Below are positions 8,166 to 20,438 of a DNA stretch of 64,000 nt, piece after piece. Position 1 is the stretch's first letter; the number at the start of each line of letters is the position of its first letter. The position numbers were made by a program, and so were the translations under genes. This DNA is from Hydrogenophilales bacterium CG12_big_fil_rev_8_21_14_0_65_61_21. Its GTDB lineage: Bacteria; Pseudomonadota; Gammaproteobacteria; Burkholderiales; Thiobacillaceae. Location: assembly GCA_002782005.1 (NCBI GenBank), contig PFGT01000101.1, positions 1 through 64,000 of the forward strand, read 5' to 3'. The notes beneath the pieces are model-generated. The model ran no database searches and was not told the DNA's origin. It saw only the letters and a list, made by a program, of their open reading frames with translations.

Positions 8166-11100
8166 TCACTTTGGCTGTTGCACACAAAGCGCCACCGCGT
8201 GTTCCCTATGGTCATCGAGCAATTGAATGACCAGGCCGTCCTGCTCGACACCATCAACCGTCAAATCATTCCTACCGGTCTCACCCCCCAGGCCTTGCGT
8301 GACCGCGATGTGATAGATCGTTTCCCGATAGCGGTAGTGAAGCTTGAACCCTGGCCAGTGCGCTGGCAGGCAGGGCGCGATATGGAGGCGGTCCACTTCC
8401 AGGCGCAGGCCGAGCAGGGATTCGACGATGAGACGATACATCCAGCCGGCCGAGCCGGTGTACCAGGTCCAGCCGCCGCGTCCGGTGTGGGGCGCGACAG
8501 CGTAGACGTCCGCCGCCATGACGTAAGGTTCCACCTTGTAGGTGGCGATGCCGTCCTTGGATTTTGCGTGGTTGGCCGGGTTGATCAGAGTAGTCAATTC
8601 CCATGCGCGGTGGTTGTCGCCTAGGGCGGCGAAGGCCATGGCCGCCCAGATGGCGCCGTGGGTGTACTGGCCGCCGTTCTCACGCACGCCGGGCACATAG
8701 CCCTTGATGTAGCCGGGGTCCAGATCGGTCTGGTCGAACGGCGGATCGAGCAGTTGGATGAGGGCCGCATCGCGGCGCACCAGGCGCGCGTCCAGCGACT
8801 GCATGGCTTGGCGCGAGCGCCCGGCATCGCCTGCGCCGGATAGCACCGACCAGCTTTGCGAGATCGAATCGATCTGGCATTCGACGTTGTCGGTGGAGCC
8901 GAGCGGGGTGCCGTCGTCGAACCAGGCGCGGCGATACCAGGCGCCGTCCCAGGCGTGCAATTCAAGATTCTCGCGCAGCCGGGTGGCCTCGCCCAGGCAG
9001 AATTCGGCGAACTCGGGGTCGCCGTTTTGGCGCGCCAGCACGGCGAACTGCCTGAGCACTTCATGCAGGAAGAAGCCCAGCCAGACGCTTTCTCCCTTGC
9101 CGCCCATGCCGACCCGGTTCATGCCGTCGTTCCAGTCACCGGAGCCGATCAGCGGCAGGCCTCGCTCGCCATAGCGCAGGCCATGGCGGATGGCCAGCAC
9201 GCAATGCTGATACAGGCTCACCGTCGTGACGGAACGGCCGGGCAGGTCGAAGTAGGAATCGTCGTTCGGGTCGAGCAGGCGCCCTTCCAGGAACGGGACC
9301 GATTCCGCCAGGACGCCGGTGTCGCCGGTGCCCAGCACGTAACGGCAGGTAGCCAGCGCCAGCCACAGGTAATCATCTGAGCAATGGGTGCGCACGCCCC
9401 GCCCGGAAGGCGGGTGCCACCAGTGCTGGACATCGCCTTCGCGGAACTGGCGGCCAGCGCAGAGCAGCAGCTGGCCGCGCAGCAGGCCGGCCTCGGCATG
9501 CAGCAGCGCCATCGCATCCTGCAACTGGTCGCGGAAGCCGAAGGCGCCGCCCGACTGGTAATAGCCGCTGCGTGCCCACATCCGGCAGGCCAGGGTCTGA
9601 TACAGGAGCCAGCCGTTGCTGAGCACGTTGAGCGACTGGTCAGGCGTTTCCACCTGCACCGCGCCGAGGGTGTGGTTCCAGTACAGCCAGACCGCTTCCA
9701 GGGCCTGCCGTGCAACGTAGCTGCCGCGGCTGCGATGCACCAGATGGTTGACCTCCTCGCCGCCCGGCGTGCCGGCAAGGCCAAGCCTGAAGATGATTTC
9801 ACGTTCCTCGCCATTGTCCAGTTCGAAGCAGACCTGGAGCGCGGCGCAGGGGTCGAGGCTGCTGCCCGATCTGCCGGACAGATGGTGGCGGCCCAGTGCT
9901 GCGGGGTTGGCCAGGCTGCCGTTGCGGCCGATGAACTCGGCGCGATCACAGGTCGCGCTGCGCTCGGCGTCGTCGACATCGAAGAAGGCGACCCGCCCGG
10001 GAAACTCGCTGTTGTACGCATTGCGCGCATAGAGCGCGCCGCTGTAGGGATCGATCTCGGTGCTCACATACATGGCCGACTTCTGCCGCAGGTCGCCCAG
10101 GACCCATTCCACATAGCCGGTGGCGGATAGGCGGCGCGGCCGCCCGGACTCGTTGCGCACCGTGAGCCGGGAGAACTTGACCGCCATGTCGGTCGCGACA
10201 TAGACCCACAGTTCCGAGCGGATGCCGACCTCGGCGTGCTCGAACACGCTGTAGCCGAAACCGTGGCGGCTGACGTAGGGGGTGGCGCCGCGCCGGGGCA
10301 GCGGCGTGGGCGACCAGAACTGGCCGGTCTCTTCGTCGCGCAGGTAGAAGGCCTCGCCGCTGGCGTCGGAAACCGGGTCGTTGTGCCAGGGCGTGAGCCG
10401 GAACTCGTGGGCGTTCTCGGCCCAGGTGTAGGCCTGGCCGCTCTCCGAGATGACGCTGCCGAAGTGATCATTGGCCAGCACGTTGACCCACGGCGCCGGG
10501 GTGATCAGGTCGGGCGTGGTGGTGATGACATATTCGTGTCCATCCCGCGTGAAGCCGCCGATGCCGTTAGCCAGGATCAGGTCACGCGGCGCCGTGCTGG
10601 CGATGACCGCGTCGTCCTGCCGGGGCCGGCTCGGTACCAGGCGCGGTACACGTGCCGTTGGTACTGCAGGGCGGTTGATCTGCTCTGCCAGCGTCCCACG
10701 GCTGTCGCTGAGGATGACGCGGGCGACGGTCAGGAACAGGATGCGATCTTCTTCCGATATCTGTTCCGCCGAGCGGATGAAGATGCCGCCCGGCCGATCG
10801 ATCGCCTGGCTTTCCAGTCCCACCGCGACCAGGTCCAGTATCTGGTCCTGCAAGGCTTGCCGGTAGCCGGCGCGATCTTCGATCCAGATCACCATATCCA
10901 CGGCCAGCCCCTTCAGGCGCCAGTAGGCATGGGCCTGGATCAGCTGGCGCACCAGTTCGATATTGGCCAGGTCGGCGATGCGCAAGAGCACAATGGGCAG
11001 GTCGCCGGAGATGGCGTAACCCCAGAGTCCGGATTGTCCGCGCCGGTTGCTCATCAGCACGTTGCTCTCGGCGCGCAGACTGGCGTTGGCATAAACGACG

Positions 11101-14100
11101 AAGTTGGCCAGACGGCCATAGAGTTGCGCATCGGCTTCGCTGGCGTTGATCTGGCGCAGCACCACCTGGGCATGGGTCCAGGCTAGTTCGAAGACCCGGT
11201 CGGCCAACCGGCGATCCTGATATTTCTCGACCAGGGCGAGTGCCGCGTCGCGGTTGTCGCCGATGCCGTAGACCAGATCGACGCTGGCCGATTGCTCGGG
11301 TTGCAGGGTAATGCGACAGCGGATGGACAGGATGGGATCAAGTACCGAACCCTCGCTGCCGGAAAGCACGCCGTCCATATCCAGCGCCCGGGGCGCGGCG
11401 ACATCGTGGCCACGGCCCAGGAAGCGGGCACGATCGGTTTCGTAGGTAATTTCGCCGATGTCCGCGTCATGCACGGCCAGCAGGTGGAACATCCAGGGCG
11501 TCGCTTCGTCGTGCGAGCGTGGCCGCCGGGTGCAGAGCAGCGCCTGGCGCGGCGCGACGATCTCGGTCTGCACGAACAGGTTGCTGAACGCCGGATGCAG
11601 TGCATCCGCAGCGGCGGGCGCCAGCACTACTTCGGTGTAGCTGGTGATCTCGATGGTTCTGGGCGTGCCGGAACGGTTGGTGATGCGCACCCGGCGCAGT
11701 TCGATGTCATCTTCGGGAGAGACGACGATATCGGTATGGGTATCGAAATCGAAATCCTGACCGCGATCGCGGCGGCGGAATTCGGCGCGTCCTTCAGAGA
11801 AAATGGCCTCGTAGTGATTGGCATGGCGCAAGGTGGGCTGGTGTGCGGTAGACCAGGTTTCGCCGCTCTCGATGTCGCGCAGGTAGGCGAACGTGCCCCA
11901 GGCGTCGCGGGTGCCGTCCTCGCGCCAGCGGGTCGCCGCAATATCCTGCCAGCGACTGTAACCGCCGCCAGCGTGGCTGATCATGACGTGATAGCGGCCG
12001 TTGGACAGCAACTGCACTTCCGGCATCGGCGTATCCGGGGTGGTCAGCACCCGAATCGGCATCTCGGGACTGTCCGTGCCAGGCTGCATTCCGGTCAGTT
12101 CGGCGGCAGGGGCATAGAAGGCCGAGGCCCTTGGGATGCGTTCCTGCAGCAATAGCAGGGTGGCCTGGAACAACGGGTCGGCGGCAAAGTGCTTCTGCAT
12201 CGGCTGGTCCAGCAGCAGATAGGCCAGCGCAAGCAGGCTCATGCCCTGGTGATGAGCCATGTAGGAGTGCACCAGGGCATGGGTCTCGTGACGGCGTTGC
12301 CGGGTCGGGGTGTAGTCGATGGCTTCGTAAAAGCCAAACCAGCCTTCCGCGCCCTCGGCGGCAAGGTGTTGCAGGTTTAGGCAGGCCGCCTCCGGCGCCA
12401 CCATTAGCGCCATCACGCTGGCATAGGGCGCGATCACCATGTCGTCGGCAAGTCCGCGCTTCAGACCCAGGCCAGGCACGCCGAAGGCGCGGTACTGGTA
12501 GTTGAGTTGCACATCGACCGCGTTGTAGCCGGATTCCGAGATGCCCCAAGGTAGTCCGCACTGCTGTCCATAATCGATCTGCCGCGCCACGGCCGCCCGG
12601 GTGCTCTGGTCGAGCAGGGTGTGCGCATAGTTCGGCATGACCAGTTGCGGCATCAGGTACTCGAACATCGATCCGCTCCAGGACAACAGGATCGGTTCAC
12701 CTCCGGCCGAGGTGAGCAGGCGGCCAAGGGCGAACCAGCTCTCCTGCGGCAGCTGCCCCTGAGCGATGGCGACGAATACGGTAAGCCGGGCTTCTGATGC
12801 CAGCAGGTCGTAATAGCTGGTGTCACGCCGCCGCTCGTCGACGTTGTAGCCGATGCTCAACAGGCGTGCGGCCTTGTCGTAGAGGAAACCGTATTGCATC
12901 TCGGCGAGGTCGCCGGCGCGCAGGGCAAGGCGCTGGATGTCGGCGATACGGGCCCGGGCGCGCTCGCTGCCCAATTCGATAGCGCGGCGCAATTTGGCCA
13001 GCCAGGCTTGCTGTGACGGTGTGATTTCTGCGCTGATGAGCGGGGTTGGCAGTATCAGCCCAGCCAGGCCTTGTAGGGTCGGAACGGACTCAACGTGCGG
13101 TTGCTCGGTGAGTCCGTGCGGGACCTCCGGCAATTCGAGCCAAGGCGCTAGAAAGATCAGTTCGTCGCGGATGGCCTGACATTGCTTTGCCAACGCCCGC
13201 GACCACCAGGCCGCCTGGCTCGCTGGATCATGGTCCATGCCTTGGTGCAACGCTGAGGCGGCCTGGCTCAACTGCCTGATCAGGCGCCAGGCGGCCGGGA
13301 GCGTATCGGGTCGCAATTCGCAAACGGCATCAAGCTCTGTTCGGAACAGTGCCAGCGCTTCAGGCAGCGGGGCAAGCACAGAGGCTTCCAGTATGCCCAG
13401 GGTGTCGGCCAGACCCTCCAGCCAGCGCGGTTGCAGGATCGGTTGATCAAGCAGCGCGATCAGACCTGGCCGCAAGGTCAGCAGGTGGCCGGCCAGATTG
13501 CCGCTGTCCACGGTCGAGACATAAGCCGGGTGCAGGGTTTGCAGGGTCTGGGTGTCATACCAGTTGTAGAAGTGGCCACGATGACGCTCCAGACCCGCCA
13601 TCGTTTGCAGGGTGTTGGTGGTGCGCACGATCACCTGTCCGGCCGGGATATAGCCGAAATCGTGAGCGGTCAGGTTGGCCAGCAGCGACAGGCCCATATT
13701 GGTTGGCGAGGTGCGATGCGCCAGCGCGCCGGTGCGGAATTCTTGGTAGTTGTCCGGGGGCAACCAGTGGTCCTCCGGTCCGACGAAGGCCTCGAAGAAG
13801 GCCCAGGTCTTGCGCGCGATCCGGCCCAGAAAGCGGGTCTGGATCGTACTCAGCCGGGCCTCTCGGAAGAACTGTGGCTGGCTGATCCACCAGGCGATGG
13901 CGGGCGAGGTCAGCCACAGGATGAGAATGGGGCCAGCCACGAGGAGGGCAGCCGGATTGGCCGCCGCCAGATAAATGGCCATGCCCACCGCAAGCGTGGG
14001 GCTGAACCCCATGGTGCGGAACGAGGCCGCCAGATCGCTGCGGCTCATCAGTTCCTGGTCGCCGGAAGCGTTCCATTCCAGCAGCCGCTTGTGCGAAACC

Positions 14101-16910
14101 AGCAGGCGCCACAAGGTACGCAGGATCGCATCCAGGCTGTAGTACGCCTCATGCGGCAAGGTGACCAGGGCAAACAGTGACTGCGAGATACGTTGGCCGG
14201 CAGCACGGAAGCTGGCGGCGAAATGCTGGCCCGAATTCATGTTGTCCGGTTTGCGGATCAGATTCAGCAGGATGGCCAGTAGCGGTGGAATCAGGATGAC
14301 GCCGAGCACCGCCAGGGTCCAGAACAATGAATCGGTAAGCAGCGCCCAGCCCGACAGCAGGAGCAGCACCAGCGCCGCCGGCACCAGGCTGCGCCGTAGG
14401 TTATCGAATATTTTCCAGCGCGCCAGTGGGGACAGCGGGTTCCTGCCACGCCGTCCGTCAGGACCGCGCAGCCAGGGCAACAGCCAGCCGAGCAGTTGCC
14501 AATCGCCGCGGATCCAGCGGTAGCGGCGATTGACGTCGGCGCCATAACGGCCCGGATATTCCTCATACAACTGCACGTCGCTCAACAGCCCGGCGCGGAT
14601 GTAGCAGCCTTCAAGCAGGTCATGGCTGAGGATGCGGTTTTCGCGGAAGCGGCCCTTGAGCGATTGCTCGAACGCGGCAACGTCGTAGATACCCTTGCCG
14701 ATGAACGAGCCTTCCTGGAACACGTCCTGATAGACATCGGAAACCGCACGAGTGTACGGGTCGATGCCCGGCTCGCCGCCGTTCAGGCGGGCATAGCGCG
14801 ACAAGGGGCTACTGGGCAGGCTCATGCTCACGCGCGGCTGGAGGATGCCGTAGCCGGCGACGACCCGGCCCAGGTCGGGGTCGTAGACCGCCCGGTTGAG
14901 CGGGTGGGCCATGGTGCCGACGAACTGGTGTGCGGCGTCGCGCGGCAACTGTGTGTCCGTGTCCAGGGTGATGACGTATCTGACCCCGGTCAGTACCGCA
15001 ACAGCCCCGACCAGCAAGGAAAATCCGTCGCTGTTTCCTTCATGCAGCAGGGCGTTCAGGTCCGCCAGCTTGCCGCGCTTGCGCTCGTAGCCCATCCAGA
15101 TGCGGTCATGCGGGTTCCAGCGGCGCGGACGATGCAACAGGAAGAAAACGTCGTTCCTGTCTTCCGCATAGCGCGTGTTCAAGGCTTCGATCCTGGCTTG
15201 GGCCAGTTTCAGCAAGGCTGCGTCCTCGGTCAGGGTTTCCTGGGCTGCGTCGCGCAGATCGGTCAGCAGTCCGTAATGCAGGTTGGCATCGCGATTGGCC
15301 AGGAACCGGACCTCCAGGGCCTCGGCCAGGCTGTCGATGTTGTGTGGACTGGTGAGCAGGGTCGGCACCACGACCAGGGTGCGCGATTCAGGCGGAATGC
15401 CGGCGGAAAAATCCATGCGGGGCAGGGGATGCGGCGAGGTCAGCAGGGTGGTGACCCAGTTAACCAGCGCAGACGCAAGCTGGCTGCTGGCCACCAGGGT
15501 GAGCAGTCCCAGCGGGACCCAAGCCCATTCCGCTACGCCTTCCCAGTCCCCGGCCAGTAGTCCCGCCGCTAGCAGCAGGGTAAGCAGCATGATTGCACCC
15601 AGATACAGCAGCAACGCCGATCGGCCAGCCTTTCGCTTCAGCCGCGAGGCCATGGGCAGGTGGGCACTGACGAGCCGTTCCAGTTCCGACCGGCCGCAGT
15701 CGATCAGGTAGTAGCCGACATGGGCGGTTCTGTCGCCCGTCCCGCTCCGGTCCGCAGCGGCCTGCGCCAGTCCGATCGCATGGCGGGCCACGCTGTCCTC
15801 GGCAAGCGTGCTGCCCTTCGCCACGGCTTCGATGACATGGCGATAGCGGTCACGGGTGGCGAAATCCATGTCGGCATAGGCCGAGCCTGGGTCGGTGCGC
15901 AGGGTCTGCTCGACCAGGCTCATGGATTCGACAAACTCGTGCCAGTCCATGGTGCCCAGGAAACGCAGGCTGCCGATGCTGTTGCTGATGGAAACCTGAT
16001 CGGTCGCCTGATGCTGGTTTCCCGCCCGCACCGACTGCTCGATGTTCGACCCCGACTCGGCCAGCTGCTGTTCAATCCAGGTCAGCGGCAGGGCCAGGGA
16101 GGGTCCTTGACCCTGCAGACGACGTGCCAGTTCCGATATGAATGGCGGGGTCATGGGCGGCTTTGACCGGGCCATGTCGGCAATGACCAGAATCAGGTTC
16201 TTTGGGTCCTGGTGGGCGGTTTCGGTCAACTTGTCCGCCCAGTCGACTGCCTGATCCCGGTCCCGCCTGCCGCTGGCAATATGCACCGCGACCCGACGCA
16301 GGTTTTCGATCAGGGCCAGACGCAGCATGATCGGGATGGCCCACAACTCGCCCAGCCGAAGCGGTGTGACGGTCTGGTAGGCCGTGACAAAACGGCTCAG
16401 GTTGTCCGGGTCCACCAGACCATCGCCATGCGAGATGGTTTCAAGGGCGATGTCATAGACGCGCGGCAGGCCGCTTGACGGTCCCCCGACCAGAATTGGC
16501 AATTCCCGGCTGTAGCCCTTGGGCAAGTGGCGTCGGGCGGTGCGTATCTGCTCTTCAGTGAGATAGAAGTTGTCGAGCAGCCATTCCCCGGCCGGGGTGA
16601 TGCGGTGTTTCGCCGAGACGGCTGCTGTCAACTGGTTGCAGGTTTCGATCAGCACCCGTTCATTGGCCGCCAGGCGCGCGAGCAATGGATCCTGAACCCG
16701 CCCGGCGGTCAATCGGTGGACGGTCGCCAGACGCACTCCATGCTGAGCCATCTGATCGCTGCTAAACAACTCCGCGCGCAGCGGAGGTTCCTCGTCGTTG
16801 GCTTTGCCGCGCGCAAGGCCAGTGATCATGGATGCGCTACCGAGAGCGGCCCAGATCCGGCGCCAATGTCTGTCGATGTTTGAGTAACGTGCTTTCCACT
16901 CCGGTCCCAT
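8166..16910 (-). CDS. ndvB: Cyclic beta-1,2-glucan synthase (NdvB/ChvB/Cgs type)
   Basis: 2914 aa, matching the usual 2800-2900 aa of the family. A multi-domain inner-membrane enzyme that primes, elongates and cyclises beta-1,2-glucan from UDP-glucose; the product acts in the periplasm in osmotic adaptation and host interaction in rhizobia (family knowledge). Seen: N-terminal region, membrane segments near 430-480, a GT84 domain with acidic motif LDTDTQL (about 648), more membrane segments (about 830-1010), and C-terminal beta-sandwich/GH94 phosphorylase-like modules with [10 protein letters not shown] and [13 protein letters not shown]. An AGGAGA site precedes the ATG by 5 nt. A consensus -10 lies about 160 nt upstream. 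It stands alone; no export ABC transporter (ndvA/chvA) is in the window. Confidence 0.93.
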   Translation of the reverse strand: MGPEWKARYSNIDRHWRRIWAALGSASMITGLARGKANDEEPPLRAELFSSDQMAQHGVRLATVHRLTAGRVQDPLLARLAANERVLIETCNQLTAAVSAKHRITPAGEWLLDNFYLTEEQIRTARRHLPKGYSRELPILVGGPSSGLPRVYDIALETISHGDGLVDPDNLSRFVTAYQTVTPLRLGELWAIPIMLRLALIENLRRVAVHIASGRRDRDQAVDWADKLTETAHQDPKNLILVIADMARSKPPMTPPFISELARRLQGQGPSLALPLTWIEQQLAESGSNIEQSVRAGNQHQATDQVSISNSIGSLRFLGTMDWHEFVESMSLVEQTLRTDPGSAYADMDFATRDRYRHVIEAVAKGSTLAEDSVARHAIGLAQAAADRSGTGDRTAHVGYYLIDCGRSELERLVSAHLPMASRLKRKAGRSALLLYLGAIMLLTLLLAAGLLAGDWEGVAEWAWVPLGLLTLVASSQLASALVNWVTTLLTSPHPLPRMDFSAGIPPESRTLVVVPTLLTSPHNIDSLAEALEVRFLANRDANLHYGLLTDLRDAAQETLTEDAALLKLAQARIEALNTRYAEDRNDVFFLLHRPRRWNPHDRIWMGYERKRGKLADLNALLHEGNSDGFSLLVGAVAVLTGVRYVITLDTDTQLPRDAAHQFVGTMAHPLNRAVYDPDLGRVVAGYGILQPRVSMSLPSSPLSRYARLNGGEPGIDPYTRAVSDVYQDVFQEGSFIGKGIYDVAAFEQSLKGRFRENRILSHDLLEGCYIRAGLLSDVQLYEEYPGRYGADVNRRYRWIRGDWQLLGWLLPWLRGPDGRRGRNPLSPLARWKIFDNLRRSLVPAALVLLLLSGWALLTDSLFWTLAVLGVILIPPLLAILLNLIRKPDNMNSGQHFAASFRAAGQRISQSLFALVTLPHEAYYSLDAILRTLWRLLVSHKRLLEWNASGDQELMSRSDLAASFRTMGFSPTLAVGMAIYLAAANPAALLVAGPILILWLTSPAIAWWISQPQFFREARLSTIQTRFLGRIARKTWAFFEAFVGPEDHWLPPDNYQEFRTGALAHRTSPTNMGLSLLANLTAHDFGYIPAGQVIVRTTNTLQTMAGLERHRGHFYNWYDTQTLQTLHPAYVSTVDSGNLAGHLLTLRPGLIALLDQPILQPRWLEGLADTLGILEASVLAPLPEALALFRTELDAVCELRPDTLPAAWRLIRQLSQAASALHQGMDHDPASQAAWWSRALAKQCQAIRDELIFLAPWLELPEVPHGLTEQPHVESVPTLQGLAGLILPTPLISAEITPSQQAWLAKLRRAIELGSERARARIADIQRLALRAGDLAEMQYGFLYDKAARLLSIGYNVDERRRDTSYYDLLASEARLTVFVAIAQGQLPQESWFALGRLLTSAGGEPILLSWSGSMFEYLMPQLVMPNYAHTLLDQSTRAAVARQIDYGQQCGLPWGISESGYNAVDVQLNYQYRAFGVPGLGLKRGLADDMVIAPYASVMALMVAPEAACLNLQHLAAEGAEGWFGFYEAIDYTPTRQRRHETHALVHSYMAHHQGMSLLALAYLLLDQPMQKHFAADPLFQATLLLLQERIPRASAFYAPAAELTGMQPGTDSPEMPIRVLTTPDTPMPEVQLLSNGRYHVMISHAGGGYSRWQDIAATRWREDGTRDAWGTFAYLRDIESGETWSTAHQPTLRHANHYEAIFSEGRAEFRRRDRGQDFDFDTHTDIVVSPEDDIELRRVRITNRSGTPRTIEITSYTEVVLAPAAADALHPAFSNLFVQTEIVAPRQALLCTRRPRSHDEATPWMFHLLAVHDADIGEITYETDRARFLGRGHDVAAPRALDMDGVLSGSEGSVLDPILSIRCRITLQPEQSASVDLVYGIGDNRDAALALVEKYQDRRLADRVFELAWTHAQVVLRQINASEADAQLYGRLANFVVYANASLRAESNVLMSNRRGQSGLWGYAISGDLPIVLLRIADLANIELVRQLIQAHAYWRLKGLAVDMVIWIEDRAGYRQALQDQILDLVAVGLESQAIDRPGGIFIRSAEQISEEDRILFLTVARVILSDSRGTLAEQINRPAVPTARVPRLVPSRPRQDDAVIASTAPRDLILANGIGGFTRDGHEYVITTTPDLITPAPWVNVLANDHFGSVISESGQAYTWAENAHEFRLTPWHNDPVSDASGEAFYLRDEETGQFWSPTPLPRRGATPYVSRHGFGYSVFEHAEVGIRSELWVYVATDMAVKFSRLTVRNESGRPRRLSATGYVEWVLGDLRQKSAMYVSTEIDPYSGALYARNAYNSEFPGRVAFFDVDDAERSATCDRAEFIGRNGSLANPAALGRHHLSGRSGSSLDPCAALQVCFELDNGEEREIIFRLGLAGTPGGEEVNHLVHRSRGSYVARQALEAVWLYWNHTLGAVQVETPDQSLNVLSNGWLLYQTLACRMWARSGYYQSGGAFGFRDQLQDAMALLHAEAGLLRGQLLLCAGRQFREGDVQHWWHPPSGRGVRTHCSDDYLWLALATCRYVLGTGDTGVLAESVPFLEGRLLDPNDDSYFDLPGRSVTTVSLYQHCVLAIRHGLRYGERGLPLIGSGDWNDGMNRVGMGGKGESVWLGFFLHEVLRQFAVLARQNGDPEFAEFCLGEATRLRENLELHAWDGAWYRRAWFDDGTPLGSTDNVECQIDSISQSWSVLSGAGDAGRSRQAMQSLDARLVRRDAALIQLLDPPFDQTDLDPGYIKGYVPGVRENGGQYTHGAIWAAMAFAALGDNHRAWELTTLINPANHAKSKDGIATYKVEPYVMAADVYAVAPHTGRGGWTWYTGSAGWMYRLIVESLLGLRLEVDRLHIAPCLPAHWPGFKLHYRYRETIYHIAVTQGLGGETGRNDLTVDGVEQDGLVIQLLDDHREHAVALCVQQPK

Positions 16911-17072
16911 ACCGTTCTCCTGACCGTTCTGCGAGCGGCATTTGCAACACGAGGCAGGGCGCCAGGGTGAAGATGACTAAGATCGGAGTGCTCTGGGTGG
17001 TTTGACCCGAATGCCCGGGAGTCATTCTCGGGACAGCGCTGAGGACTGTTTGGCCGCTCTTGTGATCTGCCC

Positions 17073-17078
17073 ATTATA
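17073..17078 (-). promoter_or_regulatory. Candidate -10 element upstream of ndvB
   Basis: The minus strand reads TATAAT about 160 nt before the ndvB ATG in an otherwise GC-rich region. No good -35 is seen at 17 nt, so this is a weak promoter call. The rest of 16911-17190 shows no other feature I can support. Confidence 0.3.
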
Positions 17079-17197
17079 CACTGCGTTGCATTTACACTCA
17101 TTATCGGAGCCTTGCCCAATGAGACATGAGCCTGAACGAAGAGGTGTGTTTCCAGCGTGAGATGAGCCTGGAGGGCAGAAGTTGGGATCATGGAGGC

Positions 17198-17410
17198 ATG
17201 ATTGTGACTTTACATACCCAAGGACTCCAAACGTTGGCCCAGGTACGCGCCTTTGTGTCGGGCGATGGCGTGGCGGGCCAGGGCAGCGGTCTCGGTTTGG
17301 CCATCGCGTGCGAGGCGGCCATCCGGCTGGGCGGCGAGATCAGCCTTCAGGATCGCGAGGACACCCAGGGGCTGGTTTTCAGGTTTCATCTGCCGTTGTC
17401 GAATCGCTAG
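17198..17410 (+). pseudogene. Remnant of a sensor histidine kinase (C-terminal ATP-binding end)
   Basis: The last 50 codons read GDGVAGQGSGLGLAIA and then LGGEISLQDRE...FHLP, the G2 box and final beta-strands of a HATPase_c domain as in QseC/PhoQ-type kinases. Everything before it is missing: no N, G1 or F box, no H box, no membrane part. The upstream codons (track ORF from 17126) have no recognisable family. There is no response regulator next to it. Best read as the surviving 3' end of a deleted two-component gene. Confidence 0.6.
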
Positions 17411-17436
17411 TCTGCAACCGGATTGATACAATGTCG

Positions 17437-17459
17437 GGCCGGTCCGTTCGGGACCGGCC
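17437..17459 (+). terminator. Hairpin upstream of rimO (weak terminator or 5'-UTR structure)
   Basis: GGCCGGTCC-GTTCG-GGACCGGCC, a perfect 9-bp stem with a 5-nt loop, 27 nt after the kinase remnant's stop and 33 nt before rimO. The following TTAGATCATT is not a strong U-tract, so termination would be inefficient. It may mark the end of the lost kinase gene. Confidence 0.4.
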
Positions 17460-17492
17460 TTAGATCATTCACGGCGCCCCTGCAGCAGGCAT

Positions 17493-18806
17493 ATGAACAG
17501 CATTCCCAAGGTCGGCTTTGTCTCGCTCGGTTGCCCTAAAAATTCCTACGATTCCGAGCGCATCCTCACTCAGCTTCGGGCCGAGGGTTATCTCATCGTG
17601 CCCAGTTATGACGATGCCGATCTGGTGGTGGTCAACACCTGCGGTTTTATCGACTCGGCGGTGGCTGAGTCGCTCGACGCCATCGGCGAGGCCTTGCGCG
17701 AAAACGGCAAGGTCATCGTCACCGGCTGCCTGGGGGCGCGCGCGTTGGTCATTAAGACCGCTCATCCCGGTGTCCTGGCGGTGACTGGCCCCCATGCCGC
17801 CGACGAGGTGATGGCCGTGGTCCACCAACACCTGGCCCGGCCGCACGACCCGTTTGCCGATCTAATCCCGCCCGGTGGCCTGAAGCTGACGCCCCGGCAC
17901 TATGCCTGGCTGAAGATTTCCGAGGGCTGCAACCACCGCTGTACTTTTTGCATCATCCCGTCTTTGCGCGGCGACTTGGTCTCGCGGCCGATAGGCGAGG
18001 TGCTCGGCGAGGCCGAGTCGCTGGCTAAGGCAGGCGTGAAAGAGTTGCTAATAATCTCTCAGGATACAAGCGCTTACGGCGTAGACTTAAAGTATCGAAC
18101 TGGGTTTTATAATGGCCGGCCGGTCAAGACCCGGATGCTGAAACTGGTCGAGGAACTGGCCAAACTGGGCATCTGGATCCGCCTGCATTATGTCTATCCC
18201 TACCCCAACGTTGACGACGTCATCCCACTGATGGCCGAGGGCAAGGTGCTGCCATACCTGGACGTGCCATTTCAGCACGCCAGCCCGCGCATCCTCAAGG
18301 CCATGAAACGGCCGGGCGATGTCGAGCACACCCTGCGCCGGATCGAGCGCTGGCGCGATATCTGCCCGGAACTGGTGATCCGCAGCACCTTTATCGTCGG
18401 TTTCCCGGGTGAAACGGAAGATGATTTTGACCAATTGCTCGACTTTCTGGAGGCGGCGCAACTGGACCGGGTCGGCGCCTTTACCTACTCGCCGGTGGCT
18501 GGCGCCAAGGCCAACGAGCTGGCCGATCCGGTCGATGAGGATGTGAAGCAGGATCGCCTGGCCCGGTTCATGGATGTTCAGGCCGACATCAGCGCCGCCA
18601 AGCTGCGTCGGCGCATCGGCTCGGAGATGACCGTGCTGGTGGACGAGGCGGGTGGCGGCCGGGCCGCGGCCCGTTCCTATGCCGATGCGCCGGAGATCGA
18701 TGGCCTGGTGCATATCGCCCAGGGCCGGGGATTGAAGCCGGGCGACTGGGTGCGGGTTAAAATCACCCGCTCGGACGACTATGACCTTTGGGGGAAACCG
18801 CTATGA
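17493..18806 (+). CDS. rimO: Ribosomal protein S12 methylthiotransferase RimO
   Basis: 437 aa. Radical-SAM enzyme adding a methylthio group to the conserved Asp of ribosomal protein S12. Seen: N-terminal UPF0004 domain with three Cys ligands for the auxiliary cluster ([21 protein letters not shown]), radical-SAM CNHRCTFC, the RimO-type stretch [13 protein letters not shown], and a C-terminal TRAM domain. Length is normal. A stretch around 18039-18115 uses many codons that are rare elsewhere in the gene (CTA, ATA, TCT, ACA, GTA, TTA, CGA). Its stop overlaps the nudJ start by ATGA. Confidence 0.95.
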   Translation: MNSIPKVGFVSLGCPKNSYDSERILTQLRAEGYLIVPSYDDADLVVVNTCGFIDSAVAESLDAIGEALRENGKVIVTGCLGARALVIKTAHPGVLAVTGPHAADEVMAVVHQHLARPHDPFADLIPPGGLKLTPRHYAWLKISEGCNHRCTFCIIPSLRGDLVSRPIGEVLGEAESLAKAGVKELLIISQDTSAYGVDLKYRTGFYNGRPVKTRMLKLVEELAKLGIWIRLHYVYPYPNVDDVIPLMAEGKVLPYLDVPFQHASPRILKAMKRPGDVEHTLRRIERWRDICPELVIRSTFIVGFPGETEDDFDQLLDFLEAAQLDRVGAFTYSPVAGAKANELADPVDEDVKQDRLARFMDVQADISAAKLRRRIGSEMTVLVDEAGGGRAAARSYADAPEIDGLVHIAQGRGLKPGDWVRVKITRSDDYDLWGKPL

Positions 18807-19267
18807 GCAAGGAAGTCTGGAAACCGCATGTGGTGGTGGCCGCCGTGGTCGAACGGGACGGCCGTTTTCTGCTGGTCGAGGAAGAGACCGACTGCGGCAT
18901 CCTGTTTAATCAGCCGGCCGGCCACCTGGAAGACGGCGAGTCGCTGCTGGCGGCGGTGCGCCGGGAGGCCTTCGAGGAGACCGCCCATCACTTCGAGCCG
19001 GAGGCGTTGCTAGGCATCTATCACTGGCGCCATCCGACCAAGGACCGCACCTACCTGCGCTTCGCCTTTACCGGCGTGGTAACCGGCTTCGACCCAACGG
19101 CGGCCCTCGATACCGGCATACTGCGCGCGGTCTGGTTGACCCCGGAAGAGATTGAAGCCTGTCGTATGCGCCATCGCAGCCCATTCGTCGATCAATGCGT
19201 CGCTGATTACCTGGCCGGTCGTCGCTTTCCGCTCGACCTGATAAACGAATTTCCCTTGCTCCAGTGA
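18803..19267 (+). CDS. nudJ: NUDIX phosphatase NudJ
   Basis: 154 aa. NUDIX hydrolase; NudJ in E. coli acts on thiamine pyrophosphate precursors and nucleoside tri/diphosphates (family knowledge). A canonical NUDIX box is visible: G-x5-E-x7-REAFEE, beginning GHLEDGE. The opening [11 protein letters not shown] and the PAGHLE context match NudJ closely. The track start at 18788 lies inside rimO; ATG at 18803 forms an ATGA overlap with the rimO stop and is chosen. Its stop overlaps the mnmA GTG start, and nudJ next to mnmA is also seen in enterobacteria. Confidence 0.87.
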   Translation: MSKEVWKPHVVVAAVVERDGRFLLVEEETDCGILFNQPAGHLEDGESLLAAVRREAFEETAHHFEPEALLGIYHWRHPTKDRTYLRFAFTGVVTGFDPTAALDTGILRAVWLTPEEIEACRMRHRSPFVDQCVADYLAGRRFPLDLINEFPLLQ

Positions 19268-20334
19268 GTCGCGTTGTCGTTGGCCTGTCCGGCGGCGTCG
19301 ATTCGGCGGTCGCCGCCTGGCTGTTGCAGCAACAGGGCTTCGAGGTGGTTGGCGTGTTCATGAAGAACTGGGAGGCTGACGATCTGGAGGCCGATTGCCC
19401 GATCGCCCGCGACTACCAGGATGTGCTGGCGGTCGGTGAGGTGTTGGGCATCGAGGTCGAACAGGTTAATTTCGCCAAGCAGTACCAGGACCGCGTCTTC
19501 GCCTACTTTTTGGCCGAGTACCGGGCCGGGCGGACGCCCAATCCGGATGTACTGTGCAATTCCGAGATCAAGTTCAAGGCCTTTCTGGAACACGCCATCA
19601 GCCTCAAGGCCGATCATCTGGCGACTGGGCATTACGCCCGGCTGGACGGTGACTATCCGAATCGCCGGCTGCTGAAGGCGGTCGATGGCAACAAGGACCA
19701 GAGCTATTTTCTCTATCGCCTGAATCAGCGCCAGATCGAGCGGGCGTTGTTCCCGCTCGGCGGTCTTGAAAAGCCCGAGGTGCGGGCCTTGGCCCGCCAG
19801 GTCCGGCTGCCGGTGGCCGATAAAAAGGACAGCACCGGCATTTGTTTCATCGGCGAACGACCGTTCCGGGAATTTCTGCAACGCTTCATACCGGTCCAGC
19901 CGGGCATCATACGGAGCCGGGAAGGTCGCCAGGTGGGCGAGCATCAGGGCCTGATGTATTACACCCTGGGCCAGCGCCAGGGACTGGGCATCGGCGGCCT
20001 GAACTGGGCCGAGGAGGGGGTGCCCTGGTTCGTGGCCGGCAAGGACATGGCGCGCAACGAATTGATTGTGGTGCAAGGTCACGACCACCCCCTGCTGCTC
20101 TCGGAGAAGGTAACGGCCAATGACCTGTCCTGGGTCGGCCCGCCGCCGGTAGTGGGTCGCCGTTACGCCGCCAAGACCCGCTACCGTCAGCAGGACGCGA
20201 CCTGCTGGGTCGAGCGGCTGGTCGACGACGAACTGGAATTACGTTTCGAAGAGTCGCAATGGGCGGTGACGCCAGGCCAATCAGTGGTGGTCTATGAGGG
20301 CGAGGTTTGCCTGGGCGGCGGCATTATCCGCTAG
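19264..20334 (+). CDS. mnmA: tRNA-specific 2-thiouridylase MnmA
   Basis: 356 aa. Thiolates U34 of tRNA-Lys, -Glu and -Gln using sulfur relayed through IscS and the Tus proteins (family knowledge). Seen: PP-loop SGGVDSAV at the N-terminus, catalytic Cys in NPDVLCN (about 102) and second catalytic Cys in [10 protein letters not shown] (about 199). It starts with GTG in a GTGA overlap with nudJ. It ends 104 nt before the convergent methyltransferase, in a gap holding a REP-like palindrome. A tusA gene lies elsewhere in the window but belongs to a sulfur-oxidation cluster. Confidence 0.94.
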   Translation: MSRVVVGLSGGVDSAVAAWLLQQQGFEVVGVFMKNWEADDLEADCPIARDYQDVLAVGEVLGIEVEQVNFAKQYQDRVFAYFLAEYRAGRTPNPDVLCNSEIKFKAFLEHAISLKADHLATGHYARLDGDYPNRRLLKAVDGNKDQSYFLYRLNQRQIERALFPLGGLEKPEVRALARQVRLPVADKKDSTGICFIGERPFREFLQRFIPVQPGIIRSREGRQVGEHQGLMYYTLGQRQGLGIGGLNWAEEGVPWFVAGKDMARNELIVVQGHDHPLLLSEKVTANDLSWVGPPPVVGRRYAAKTRYRQQDATCWVERLVDDELELRFEESQWAVTPGQSVVVYEGEVCLGGGIIR

Positions 20335-20358
20335 ACCTTGTTTGGCAAAAGCGATGGT

Positions 20359-20378
20359 GGTCGGGATTTATCCCGACC
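20359..20378. repeat. REP-like palindrome, copy 3
   Basis: GGTCGGGAT-TT-ATCCCGACC, a perfect 9-bp inverted repeat between the convergent ends of mnmA and the RsmI-like gene. It is almost identical to the palindrome at 3091, and like it lies between convergent genes. Confidence 0.7.
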
Positions 20379-20438
20379 TACAAAATCCCGCTGGCCTGCC
20401 CGGTTTGTAGGGCGCAACACTACGCCAGGAGCACTGTC

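Noticed and set aside
14496-15560. Plus-strand ORF of 354 aa inside ndvB, and several others antisense to ndvB
   Set aside because: They mirror the GC-rich codon pattern of ndvB, have no recognisable domain, and the minus-strand frame is a full-length known enzyme.
16826-17191. Minus-strand ORF of 121 aa upstream of ndvB
   Set aside because: Low-complexity, no domain, overlaps the ndvB 5' end and its presumed promoter.
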